Made by a program: the position numbers and the translations under genes
The notes under the pieces: generated by a model
What the model was told of the DNA's origin: nothing
Database searches by the model: none
Seen by the model: only the letters and a program-made list of their open reading frames with translations
Shown here: positions 5,789 through 12,454 of the stretch, piece after piece
Numbering within the stretch: the first letter of the stretch is position 1
Layout of the letters: every line of letters begins with the position of its first letter
NCBI GenBank assembly: GCA_964478335.1
Contig: CAYZIC010000067.1
Span: 1 to 12,454, forward strand
DNA: 12,454 nucleotides
Origin: CAYZIC01 sp964478335
GTDB taxonomy: Bacteria > Verrucomicrobiota > Kiritimatiellia > RFP12 > DVOR01
Reading direction: 5' to 3'

Positions 5789-6841
5789 TTAGGCGGGGTT
5801 AATTGGATCAATAAAGAATTGAAGCGATGTTTTTTTGAACTCTTTAGTCGAGAAGAAAATCTTACCCGGGGTGAGATTGATTTGTTTGCTAAGGAAATGA
5901 AAGGTCTCCATGGCGCCTTGGAATGATGTTTCGTGGATCATTGCGTAGAGATTAAATGGGAAATCGTCGTGAGTGGGTCTTTGATAGCAATGGGTAACCT
6001 CTGGAGCTTGTGCTAGAGAGCGCCCGATTGAGGATATTTGGTCTTCTGGAGCGAGCCAGCAACACATCCCATTGGCGGAGAATCCAGTAGCACGGTGATA
6101 GAGGAGGAGGCTGAGACGGCGCATGACACCTGTTGATTGCCAGAGCGTAAGCTGGGAGAGGGCATCCTCTTCGCTCCAGCCGGCTTGTTGTGCGGCTTGG
6201 GTAAAGGGCGTGGCCGTGGTGGCGAGATCTTGCTGGAAGGCCTGAATGAGGGCGATTTGTTTGGGGGAGAGGGGGACGTTTTCGGGGGCATCGCTGGGCG
6301 GTGGGGTGTATTCGGTGCGTTCGTCACGAGAACGGTTTCTCGTGTCAAAGACGACATCGATTTTGAATCGTGTTATTGCGGGAAAAGGGATCGGGTTGAG
6401 GTCTTTGAGGGTGTCAACGCAGGCTTGGAATTGGTCTCTATGAGCCGAGAGCGTGTACCAAAAGTCCGGGTAGGCCGCATAGTCTGCGGCAGATGAGGTC
6501 GGAGTGGAGAAGTCTTGTGGCCAACCTCTGGTGTAGGCGTGGGTGACGGCAGGCATGGCACAGATGCGCTTGGCAATCGTGTCGATGGTCTGGGGGGTTG
6601 TATGAATGGCAAAGAGGCAGCTCTGGTAGCCTAAACGCCTGGCATCAAAGACTCCCCCAATGCGGCGAACGAGCTGTGCTTGGCGGAGTTGCTCGATGAG
6701 CGAGAGAATGGCTTGCTCTGTCGTGTGGAGCTGCAGGGCTAATTGCTCAAAGGGACGATGAACGAGCGGCAGAGGGCGCTGGAGCTTGTAGAGGATCTCT
6801 TGTTGGAGAGGGGTTAAGCTTTGGAGGATGGGGTGTGGCAT
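5789..6841 (-). CDS. ahbAB: Fused siroheme decarboxylase, AhbA-AhbB / NirD-L type (Lrp/AsnC fold)
   Basis: A protein of 350 residues with two Lrp/AsnC-like halves, each a helix-turn-helix-like part followed by a ferredoxin-like domain. The first half has RRIGGVFDARRLGY (59-72) and VTHAYTR with His101. The second has MRRLSLLLYHRATGF (240-254), VTHCYQRP with His284, and FNLYAMIH near 296-303. These match AhbA/AhbB and NirD/L/G/H, which decarboxylate siroheme to 12,18-didecarboxysiroheme on the way to heme or heme d1. In many organisms the halves are separate proteins; here they are fused. No ahbC, ahbD or nir gene is in the window, so heme b by the alternative route is the likelier end product but is not shown. 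The ATG has AGGA eight bases upstream and lies 25 bases after the nuclease gene. The main alternative is an AsnC-type regulator, less likely given the heme-type signatures. Confidence 0.85.
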   Translation of the reverse strand: MPHPILQSLTPLQQEILYKLQRPLPLVHRPFEQLALQLHTTEQAILSLIEQLRQAQLVRRIGGVFDARRLGYQSCLFAIHTTPQTIDTIAKRICAMPAVTHAYTRGWPQDFSTPTSSAADYAAYPDFWYTLSAHRDQFQACVDTLKDLNPIPFPAITRFKIDVVFDTRNRSRDERTEYTPPPSDAPENVPLSPKQIALIQAFQQDLATTATPFTQAAQQAGWSEEDALSQLTLWQSTGVMRRLSLLLYHRATGFSANGMCCWLAPEDQISSIGRSLAQAPEVTHCYQRPTHDDFPFNLYAMIHETSFQGAMETFHFLSKQINLTPGKIFFSTKEFKKTSLQFFIDPINPA

Positions 6842-6866
6842 GAGGGCATTCCTAGTATTTAGGGGA

Positions 6867-9680
6867 TTAAAGAGGGGCGCGAAGCTCGAGCTCGACGAGT
6901 GCGGGGAAGTCTTTATTGTAGGGCCGATTGAGGGTTTGGGTGAGCCAGGCTTTTAGGATGGGGGCTTGGTATTCTGGCTCTTTTGGAGGCCAGTAGTTGA
7001 TGTCTAGATCATCTAGGATCGCAGTAATGGTCTCTTGTAGAGTCTGCAGGGCGAGTGATTTGAGTGCTGTCGAGTTGTTGTAGTCGTCAAATGGCTCGAT
7101 AATGGTTAGTGTGGGGTCTTTGCGCAGGCGGATGTAGGCAACGGTGATCGTGGCTGTGGGGTGGTCTTGGTAGAGGGGATCTGCGCGAAATGCCAATTCG
7201 TAAATGGGGAGCTGGAGGTCTTTAAACGTGTAGATGGTGCCGTCGCTGGTTTTCTTTTCTGTCAAGTAATGTTGCTTGATCGACTGGGCAGATTCGGTGG
7301 TTTTGTAGTCGTAAATACGGTAGTCATTGGTGGTTGGGTTGTAGTCGATGCGGTCGATGGTGCCATTGATGATGACGGTGCGATTGTCCGACAGGGTTTG
7401 CTTGAGCTCGAAACGTCTCTCCGTGGCGATGGTTTGCCAGCCGGCGTGAATGAGGGGGATGTGTTGCTCTAAGTAGGCAATTGCACGGCCGATGGTTGCT
7501 TCTTGAGAGGCTTGGATATCAAAGCTGATTGGCTGGGGAAAGCGTGATTGGTAAAGCGATTGGATTGTCTCGCGCATGATGCGGGAGAGGCCAGCGAGGG
7601 AGGTTTCGCATTGGGTCGGGTTGATGACCATCTCGAGGGCTTTGTGGATGAGGGTGCCAAAGAGGAGATGGTCTGGATTGGGAGGGGGTGGGTCGACGGA
7701 TTCAAGTGCGAGACGATATTGCACAAAGAAATTAAAGGGGCACTTGAGGAAGGCCGTGATTCTTGATGGGGAAAGGTAGGGATACCCCGCCGGACTGAGT
7801 CTAAAGGGCTTGCGCGGTAAGTCAAAGGGCGTTTGGGTCAGTGGGTGAGGCGGTGCGGGCTGTGGGTCAAGTCGGGAGGCTCGGGGTTTATCCATGAAAA
7901 AGTGCTTCGCCCTGGCCAGGAGGGTGGTATTGTCACAATAGAAGAGGAGACTCGATGGTTTGGTGGGGGCATTGAGCGCATCGTGTCGACTAAAGAGGCA
8001 AAATAGCTGTCCCGGGTTGGCGCGCGAGCAACTGATGAGCTTGAGGATGTAGGCATCGCGAGCGGTTTGTGTCGTACTGTGGCGCAGGCCGAGGGTTTTG
8101 CGCAAGCTATTGGGCAGAAATGGGTCTGAGAATACCGGGTCAGGATAGATACCCTCATTGAGGCCAGCTAGGATTACTTTGGGGGCGGCAGTCCAGATCA
8201 ATTCAAGGCGCCCCTCAAATGAGGCAGAGCGTCTGATTCGCTTGGGGTTGACCTTGAGTGATTTAAAGAGGTAGGTGAAGAGCGCAAGGTCATCGGCAAT
8301 CGCTTGAGGGGCAGTTTGTGGCGCATGAAAAGATATCGCTAATTCATGAATGGCCTTGAGCGCGTCGATGAGGAGCGGATCTGAGATTTGGTCGAGGTGC
8401 TCGAGGAGCTGCTCGATCTCTAAAAAGCGCACAATGGCCTCTCGAATGGGCTTATTAAAAGCCTCAAGGTAGGTTTTGATTGCATCGATATAGCGCGTAA
8501 TCTCAGGGAGGTGCTCTTTGGCTTGAATCGCAAACAGCTCAAAAGCACGAAAATCCTTAGGCAGATGGGTCGACATCAGGGTATCGATTTGGTTGATGAG
8601 ACAATCATGATCAATCCCGAATCGATTTAACATAGCGAGATCAGCGGTGAGCGCTAGCCAGTCTGCAAGTAATTGCGATTGCTTGATGGCTAAAAGCTCA
8701 GAGAGTCGCTTGAGTACTGGCAGGCTTGTCACGGGGATAGGAGCTGGATTAAAGTTGCGAATGCCATAGTCCGTCAAGTGGCGAGAGAGATCCGGTGCCA
8801 CGCTCGCATCGAGTAGGCCGATACAAATGTCGGTGGCTTGGGTGGCCTGTGTGGCGATGAGGTTGGCCGTTTCTCGGGCTAGAATCGCAGGCGTGGCACA
8901 GGGAATGATCGTCTCGTCTGGGAGATCAATGGTCAAGGCGTGAGTCCAGCGGTCGACAATGGGTAAGCCGCATTCGTCAAATGCGTGAGCGTAGGACTCT
9001 GGGGCATTGATGATGATGTCGACAGGCCGTCGACAGGTCGCGAGTAGGGCTTTGATCGCAGGCATGAAGTCTGGGACGCACGCCATGACAATGTGCGTCT
9101 TGTCGGGTAACGCATGGGGGTGATTGAGCGCGGCCAATTGCATCATGACCGAATCAACTAAGCCATGTTTTTGCAGGAGAATATTGTAGAGCTGCTCGAG
9201 CTTGGCAAGCGCTTGCCAGCGGGTGGGATTGTCGTCGATTAGGGGCGAGTCTGCGAGATCTTGTAGCGTGTGGTTGCCCTCAACGAGGGTTTTGCGCAGT
9301 TGGGTAAAGAGGTCGATCGTCTCAAAGGTGCGTTCGCTTGCGCGAGTCCATTGCTGGTCGCTAAAGATGGCGGTAAAGAGAGCCTGATGCTGCTCCTTAA
9401 CCAGGGCGAGTGCCTCTTGCCAGATTTGGTAGACTTGCGTCTCGTTGGCAGATGTGGCGAGCGGAGAGAATTTGGACAGGAGCTCGGGCGGGGTGATCCA
9501 TTCGCAGTGGGTGATGGTACCATGGTCGAGGACCAATTGGTCTTGGAGCCTTCTAGCGGCACGCTGTGTGGGCACGCAAAAAATGACCGACTCCTCTAGG
9601 GATCTATCGATCTGCTTGCCATACCATGCCGAAACATCTCTGGCGCAATCTTGAGACCATCCTAAAAAGAATCGGTTCAT
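6867..9680 (-). CDS. AddB-like PD-(D/E)XK nuclease with inactive helicase-type amino-terminal region
   Basis: A protein of 937 residues resembling the AddB family, whose members process DNA ends for recombination with an AddA helicase. The amino-terminal region has VPTQRAARRL (36-45) but no Walker A GxxxxGK[ST], so no ATPase is expected. AGLNEGIYP (505-513) matches a helicase-like motif of the family. The carboxy-terminal nuclease has His679 in FGTLIHKALE, Asp776 in INGTIDRID, Asp791-Tyr-Lys793 and QLPIY from 823. A single Cys647 (FLKCPF) remains; the late cysteine trio of iron-sulfur AddB proteins is absent near the end (YWPPKEPEY). The start used is the ATG at 9678-9680, with GAGG seven bases upstream. 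A TTG at 9713 would put 11 codons over the rnpB 3' end. No addA-like gene lies in the window. The next gene follows after 25 bases, so co-transcription is likely. Confidence 0.85.
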   Translation of the reverse strand: MNRFFLGWSQDCARDVSAWYGKQIDRSLEESVIFCVPTQRAARRLQDQLVLDHGTITHCEWITPPELLSKFSPLATSANETQVYQIWQEALALVKEQHQALFTAIFSDQQWTRASERTFETIDLFTQLRKTLVEGNHTLQDLADSPLIDDNPTRWQALAKLEQLYNILLQKHGLVDSVMMQLAALNHPHALPDKTHIVMACVPDFMPAIKALLATCRRPVDIIINAPESYAHAFDECGLPIVDRWTHALTIDLPDETIIPCATPAILARETANLIATQATQATDICIGLLDASVAPDLSRHLTDYGIRNFNPAPIPVTSLPVLKRLSELLAIKQSQLLADWLALTADLAMLNRFGIDHDCLINQIDTLMSTHLPKDFRAFELFAIQAKEHLPEITRYIDAIKTYLEAFNKPIREAIVRFLEIEQLLEHLDQISDPLLIDALKAIHELAISFHAPQTAPQAIADDLALFTYLFKSLKVNPKRIRRSASFEGRLELIWTAAPKVILAGLNEGIYPDPVFSDPFLPNSLRKTLGLRHSTTQTARDAYILKLISCSRANPGQLFCLFSRHDALNAPTKPSSLLFYCDNTTLLARAKHFFMDKPRASRLDPQPAPPHPLTQTPFDLPRKPFRLSPAGYPYLSPSRITAFLKCPFNFFVQYRLALESVDPPPPNPDHLLFGTLIHKALEMVINPTQCETSLAGLSRIMRETIQSLYQSRFPQPISFDIQASQEATIGRAIAYLEQHIPLIHAGWQTIATERRFELKQTLSDNRTVIINGTIDRIDYNPTTNDYRIYDYKTTESAQSIKQHYLTEKKTSDGTIYTFKDLQLPIYELAFRADPLYQDHPTATITVAYIRLRKDPTLTIIEPFDDYNNSTALKSLALQTLQETITAILDDLDINYWPPKEPEYQAPILKAWLTQTLNRPYNKDFPALVELELRAPL

Positions 9681-9702
9681 CACGTTCCTCAAAAAGAAAA
9701 GA

Positions 9703-10063
9703 CGCCTATCCAATGGTAAGCCGAGTTATGTGCCTGTTGCCAGGTATTGGTCATTTATCTAAGCAATCAACCCGTATCTTGTTTGCCGAAGCAAAGCGGA
9801 GAGAGCGGCTCCATACGATACCTATTTGATCTTACTCCGGTGTAGGTTTACCTTGCCTAGCTAATTACTTAGTCTAGACGGTGGTCTCTTACACCACCTT
9901 TTCACCCTGACCCATTTGCATGGGCGGTTTATTTTCTGTGGCACTATCTGTCGGGCACATTTGCTATGCCCCCTCCGCCCATTACAGGCGGACCACTTGC
10001 TCTAGGAGACCGGACTTTCCTCTTTTAGTCAAAGCTAAAAGCGACCAATTCATTGGATAGGCG
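9703..10063 (-). ncRNA. rnpB: RNase P RNA, bacterial type A
   Basis: The catalytic RNA that matures the 5' ends of tRNAs. Reading the minus strand, a 13-bp P1 helix joins 10051-10063 to 9703-9715. P2 is ATTGGTC with GACCAAT, and P3 is CTTTTAG with CTAAAAG. Conserved blocks occur in the right order: GAGGAAAGTCCGG, CCACAGAAAATAAACCGCC, GGGTGAAAAGGTG, GTAAGAGACCACCG, GGCAAGGTAAACC, AAGATCAAATAGG, TAGATAAATGACC, and ACTCGGCTTAC close to the 3' end. Length is about 361 bases. P1 is followed by TCTTTTCTTTTT, so the helix plus T-run may also end transcription. The gene lies 20 bases after the zinc-ribbon stop codon and 22 bases before the nuclease ATG. A hairpin GCGCCA-CTT-TGGCGC (10061-10075) overlaps the 5' end by three bases and could compete with P1 before trimming. 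Confidence 0.97.
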
Positions 10064-10082
10064 CCAAAGTGGCGCATGTGTA

Positions 10083-10775
10083 CTAGTAAAGGATACGCCC
10101 GCAGCTTTGACAAAAGACCAAGTTGTCATTGCGGCGGACTTGTTGCTCGACGCTTGGTGGCTGACGGAGGTTGCATCCGGTGCAGACGCTACCTGCGTGG
10201 TTAAAGGTGACGATAGCTGGCCAGCGCGTCTTGCGCAAGCGGTTATAGTAGTCGAGATCGTCTTGGTCGACGGCCTTGACTGCAGCTTCGCGCTCGGCTT
10301 CGACTTTGGCTTGCTCGCTTTCAATCGCAGCCTTACGTTCGGCTAAGCCATCGAGCATTTCCTGGACGATTTGATTTTCTTGCTTGTAGGAGATTTCCGC
10401 ATCGCGCAAACGCATTTCCTCAGGGGTGATGCTGTCATTGGTCTGGTTGAGCTTTTGTGCGGCTTCATCAGCAGCAGCTTGAGCCTTATCGATTTCGATG
10501 GCACTGGCCTTAAAAGCTTTCATTGAGCGGAGCTCGATTTGGCTTTGAGAGACTTTGCTTGCGTGGTCGCGATTTCTGCGGGCATCTTCGCCAAATGTTG
10601 CAGCGGCATGCTTCAACGCATCGAGGCTGGCTTGAGCTTTTTCAACGGCAGCAGCAGCATCGTTGAGTCGATTTTTAGCGTCAGAGCGGCGCTTGGGGAG
10701 CTGCTTGAGCTCAATGGCGAGGTCGCGCAAACGGCCATCGATTTCTTGTAGGGTGAGCAACGATTGAATGTCCAC
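10083..10775 (-). CDS. Coiled-coil C4-type zinc-ribbon protein (CT398-like, zf-RING_7 / DUF164 family)
   Basis: A cytoplasmic protein of 230 residues. Residues 1 to about 175 are Ala/Glu/Lys/Gln-rich with heptad character, a long antiparallel coiled coil. The end carries a zinc ribbon with CTGC (Cys198, Cys201) and CQSC (Cys222, Cys225) and a final GRILY, the standard architecture and length of the family. Members have been linked to flagellar, secretion and nucleic-acid functions, so no single role can be given. The start is a GTG at 10773-10775 with AGGAG seven bases upstream. It begins 33 bases after hydG and is probably co-transcribed with it. Its 3' end appears to contain the promoter for rnpB. 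Confidence 0.9.
   Translation of the reverse strand: MDIQSLLTLQEIDGRLRDLAIELKQLPKRRSDAKNRLNDAAAAVEKAQASLDALKHAAATFGEDARRNRDHASKVSQSQIELRSMKAFKASAIEIDKAQAAADEAAQKLNQTNDSITPEEMRLRDAEISYKQENQIVQEMLDGLAERKAAIESEQAKVEAEREAAVKAVDQDDLDYYNRLRKTRWPAIVTFNHAGSVCTGCNLRQPPSVEQQVRRNDNLVFCQSCGRILY
10085..10113 (-). promoter_or_regulatory. Probable rnpB promoter inside the zinc-ribbon gene
   Basis: On the minus strand TTGTCA (10108-10113, 5 of 6 consensus bases) and TTTACT (10085-10090, 4 of 6) are spaced by 17 bases. Transcription would start near 10078, about 15 bases before the P1 helix of RNase P RNA. The element overlaps the last codons of the zinc-ribbon gene. Read-through from hydG is the alternative source of rnpB transcripts. 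Confidence 0.5.
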
Positions 10776-10808
10776 TTGGATTCTCCTATAATAGTGTATC
10801 GATTTGAA

Positions 10809-12218
10809 TTAAAAATAGAGGTCGCGCTTGCCAGCCTTGACCAGGTCGAGACGTTTGATCACGCGCGCTTTGATAGCAGGGTCTGCGAGCTTGGAGATTT
10901 CTCTATCGATGAGCGCGTAGCCCGCAGCCTTGGTCTCCGCGCTAGCGTAGTCTTCGAGATATTCGCTCAAGGTCATGATGGCATTGGGGGTGCAAAAGTT
11001 ACCAATGAATCCCGGGATAGCAAACTCCATAAAGTGCTCTCCAGTACGTCCCAATCTGTAACATGAGGTGCAAAAGCTTGGGATGTAGTCAGCTTCAAGC
11101 AATTCACGAATGACATCATCGACACTGCGCGTGTCGCCAACTTTAAATTGTTCGCGGTTGAGCGTCTGCTCTTTATTCGCCTTTTGGTAGCCACCGATCT
11201 CCAGGCGTGTGCCGGCATCGATTTGGCTTACGCCAAAGCTCATCACTTCTGCGCGGAGTGCTGGCGGTTCACGGGCGGTCATGATGAGGCCCGTATAAGG
11301 CACCGCCAAACGCAAAATGGCGACCAAGCGCTTGTACTGATCGTCGGAGACCTGGTACTTAAGCTCGAGATTGAGCCCCTCGGCAGGCTTAATACGCGGG
11401 AAGCTCAAGGTGTGCGGCCCCACGCCAAACTTGTCTTGCAAATAGTGCGCATGCGTGACCAAGGAGAGGACCTCAAAGCGCCAGTCGTAGAGGCCGAATA
11501 GCGCACCCAACCCCATGTCGTCGATACCTGCTCTAAAGGCCCGATCAAAGGCGTTTAAGCGCCACATATAGTTGCCTTTGCGGGTGTTTGCGGGGTGGTA
11601 CTCGGCGTAGGTCTTTTTGTGGTAGGTCTCTTGAAAGACCTGATAGGTGCCGATGCCGGCCTCTTTGACAATGCGAAAGCCCTCTTCGTCGAGCGGAGCT
11701 GCATTGATATTGACGCGGCGGATTTCACCGTGATCTTTTTTAGTTTGGTAAACGGTCTTGACCGTCTTAGCAATAAAGTTGGCATCGTAGACGGGGCTTT
11801 CGCCATAGACCAAGATGAGGCGTTTGTGGCCTTGATCCTCGAGGGCTTTGACTTCGTTGACTAGCTCATCCTCGGTGAGGGTTTTGCGCACTGCGCTCTT
11901 GAGACTGGTACGAAAACCACAGTACTTGCAGTCATTGATGCAGAGGTTGCCAACATAAAGAGGCGCAAATAAAACGATACGATTCCCATAGACATCCCGC
12001 TTGAGTTGGCGTGCCGCATCAAAGATTTCCTCAATGAGCTCAGGGCTCTCAGCTGCGAGCAAAACGGCAGTTTCCTCGACGATAAGCGGGGTCTTAGTGA
12101 GGCTCTTGGCAATCACTTCGCGTACGCGGACGGGGTCTTCTTTGAGGGTGGCGACCATGTGGTCGAGGTAGTTGTCGTCGATGAAGTCGACGGCATCAGC
12201 GGGGAGGGTCATATCCAT
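10809..12218 (-). CDS. hydG: [FeFe]-hydrogenase maturase HydG (radical SAM tyrosine lyase)
   Basis: A cytoplasmic protein of 469 residues that cleaves tyrosine to p-cresol and dehydroglycine, and from the latter makes the CO and cyanide ligands of the hydrogenase H-cluster. The radical SAM cluster motif is CINDCKYC (Cys93, Cys97, Cys100). The second, HydG-specific cluster ligands near the carboxy terminus are CTSC (Cys383, Cys386) and Cys409 in NFCTPNA. The presence of this second motif and the length separate it from ThiH, which makes dehydroglycine for thiamine and lacks it. HydE, HydF and the hydrogenase are not in the window, so the maturation genes are scattered. The ATG at 12216-12218 has only a weak AAGAAAG upstream; a second in-frame ATG follows two codons later. 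It sits first in a likely unit with the zinc-ribbon gene. Confidence 0.95.
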   Translation of the reverse strand: MDMTLPADAVDFIDDNYLDHMVATLKEDPVRVREVIAKSLTKTPLIVEETAVLLAAESPELIEEIFDAARQLKRDVYGNRIVLFAPLYVGNLCINDCKYCGFRTSLKSAVRKTLTEDELVNEVKALEDQGHKRLILVYGESPVYDANFIAKTVKTVYQTKKDHGEIRRVNINAAPLDEEGFRIVKEAGIGTYQVFQETYHKKTYAEYHPANTRKGNYMWRLNAFDRAFRAGIDDMGLGALFGLYDWRFEVLSLVTHAHYLQDKFGVGPHTLSFPRIKPAEGLNLELKYQVSDDQYKRLVAILRLAVPYTGLIMTAREPPALRAEVMSFGVSQIDAGTRLEIGGYQKANKEQTLNREQFKVGDTRSVDDVIRELLEADYIPSFCTSCYRLGRTGEHFMEFAIPGFIGNFCTPNAIMTLSEYLEDYASAETKAAGYALIDREISKLADPAIKARVIKRLDLVKAGKRDLYF

Positions 12219-12320
12219 TTTAGTTAGCTTTCTTACTATAGACGAGCGAGCCTTTTCTGCTCTGGGCAGACGTGCCGCACGCTTCGGTCTAAACTTGCCT
12301 ATCTAAGGCGATGTAAATTG
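12219..12320 (-). promoter_or_regulatory. Structured hydG leader of about 100 bases
   Basis: Between the expected transcription start and the hydG ATG, the minus strand can form GCCT-TAGAT-AGGC (12297-12309), AGAC/GTCT enclosing CGTG-CGG-CACG (about 12268-12290), and CTGC-CCAGA-GCAG (12257-12269). The last two share bases and exclude each other, as switching leaders do. I do not recognise any known riboswitch in it, and the stems are short. No T-run follows. The length may simply be an ordinary untranslated leader. Confidence 0.3.
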
Positions 12321-12349
12321 TTAAGAAGTATACCCTTTTTGGGTAAAAT
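12321..12349 (+). promoter_or_regulatory. Possible divergent promoter overlapping the hydG promoter
   Basis: On the plus strand TTAAGA (12321-12326, 4 of 6) and TAAAAT (12344-12349, 5 of 6) are 17 bases apart and interleave with the hydG promoter. It would serve the partial plus-strand gene that may begin at 12400. The weak -35 keeps this tentative. Confidence 0.35.
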
Positions 12350-12355
12350 CGTCAA
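12327..12355 (-). promoter_or_regulatory. Sigma70-type promoter of hydG with a palindrome in the spacer
   Basis: On the minus strand TTGACG (12350-12355) and TATACT (12327-12332) each match 5 of 6 consensus bases, with a 17-base spacer. The inverted repeat TACCC-TTTTT-GGGTA at 12331-12345 overlaps the -10 and fills most of the spacer, a natural place for a regulator. Start of transcription is expected near 12320. Confidence 0.8.
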
Positions 12356-12399
12356 GCCTATTCATTCAAAAAGGCCAAGAAAAGCACGTCAAGAGAGAG

Positions 12400-12454
12400 G
12401 TGAAACCTGCAATAATAGATGTCGCACTTGAAAAAGTTGGCAAAGCGTATAATA
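12400..12454 (+). CDS. Possible start of a divergent gene, cut by the window edge
   Basis: A GTG at 12400-12402 opens a frame of 18 codons that runs off the window: MKPAIIDVALEKVGKAYN. The pattern I-D-V-x-L-E-x-V-x-K-x-Y is like the first strand of ABC-transporter ATPase subunits, just before the usual LxxVSL segment. AAGAGAG stands just upstream as a weak ribosome binding site. The piece is too short for a family call. Another frame with ATG at 12419 is also open to the edge. Confidence 0.3.
   Translation, partial: MKPAIIDVALEKVGKAYN

Noticed and set aside
9681..9713. Upstream TTG start for the AddB-like gene
   Set aside because: It would encode residues from the P1 helix of RNase P RNA and has no proper ribosome binding site, while the ATG at 9678-9680 has GAGG at the right distance.
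12241..12320. TPP riboswitch or tRNA in the hydG leader
   Set aside because: HydG resembles ThiH, so a TPP element was considered, but its CUGAGA-type and other core blocks are missing; no tRNA T-loop or acceptor pairing was found.
1..12454. Defence island or mobile element
   Set aside because: The AddB-like nuclease is the only nuclease; there is no transposase, integrase, restriction, toxin-antitoxin or phage gene, and no flanking inverted or direct repeats typical of insertion were found.

Overview
The window holds nine protein genes and one RNA gene, all on the minus strand and tightly packed, plus the possible start of a tenth protein gene on the plus strand at the right edge. There is no mobile element, phage gene, CRISPR array or tRNA. 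The gene set fits a Gram-negative anaerobe or fermenter. It has an [FeFe]-hydrogenase maturase (HydG), a siroheme decarboxylase of the alternative heme route, a long signal peptidase I with a large insert, an AddB-like nuclease with a VPTxRAARRL amino-terminal signature, and a short histone-tailed glycogen-binding protein. Together these suggest the PVC group, most likely Verrucomicrobiota. This placement comes from protein character only and is moderately confident.

Reading in the direction of transcription (right to left): a sigma70-type promoter at 12327-12355 and a leader of about 100 nt precede hydG (10809-12218). A coiled-coil C4 zinc-ribbon gene follows (10083-10775), then the RNase P RNA gene rnpB (9703-10063), whose likely promoter lies inside the 3' end of the zinc-ribbon gene. 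Next come an AddB-like PD-(D/E)XK nuclease (6867-9680) and a fused AhbA-AhbB siroheme decarboxylase (5789-6841), 25 bases apart. A consensus promoter (5674-5701) then drives a 130-residue protein (5205-5597) that ends at a clear intrinsic terminator (5153-5181).

From 4449 to 5152 there is no convincing gene. This stretch holds a 23-bp minisatellite (4608-4759), a 21-bp tandem repeat whose units each form a small hairpin with differing but complementary arms (4854-4932), and two more hairpins. Left of it, a promoter with a palindrome in its spacer (4420-4448) starts a four-gene operon: two tandem patatin-like phospholipases, signal peptidase I (lepB) and a CPA2-type cation:proton antiporter. 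These genes overlap by 4 and 17 bases or are separated by 42. The leftmost 121 bases are GC-rich and repetitive.

Most of the window is ordinary chromosomal housekeeping. The parts worth a second look are the structured non-coding stretch at 4608-5093, the histone-tailed glycogen-binding protein, the divergent catalytic elbow of one patatin paralogue, and the operator-like palindromes inside two promoters. I found no evidence for a new multi-gene defence or metabolic system.
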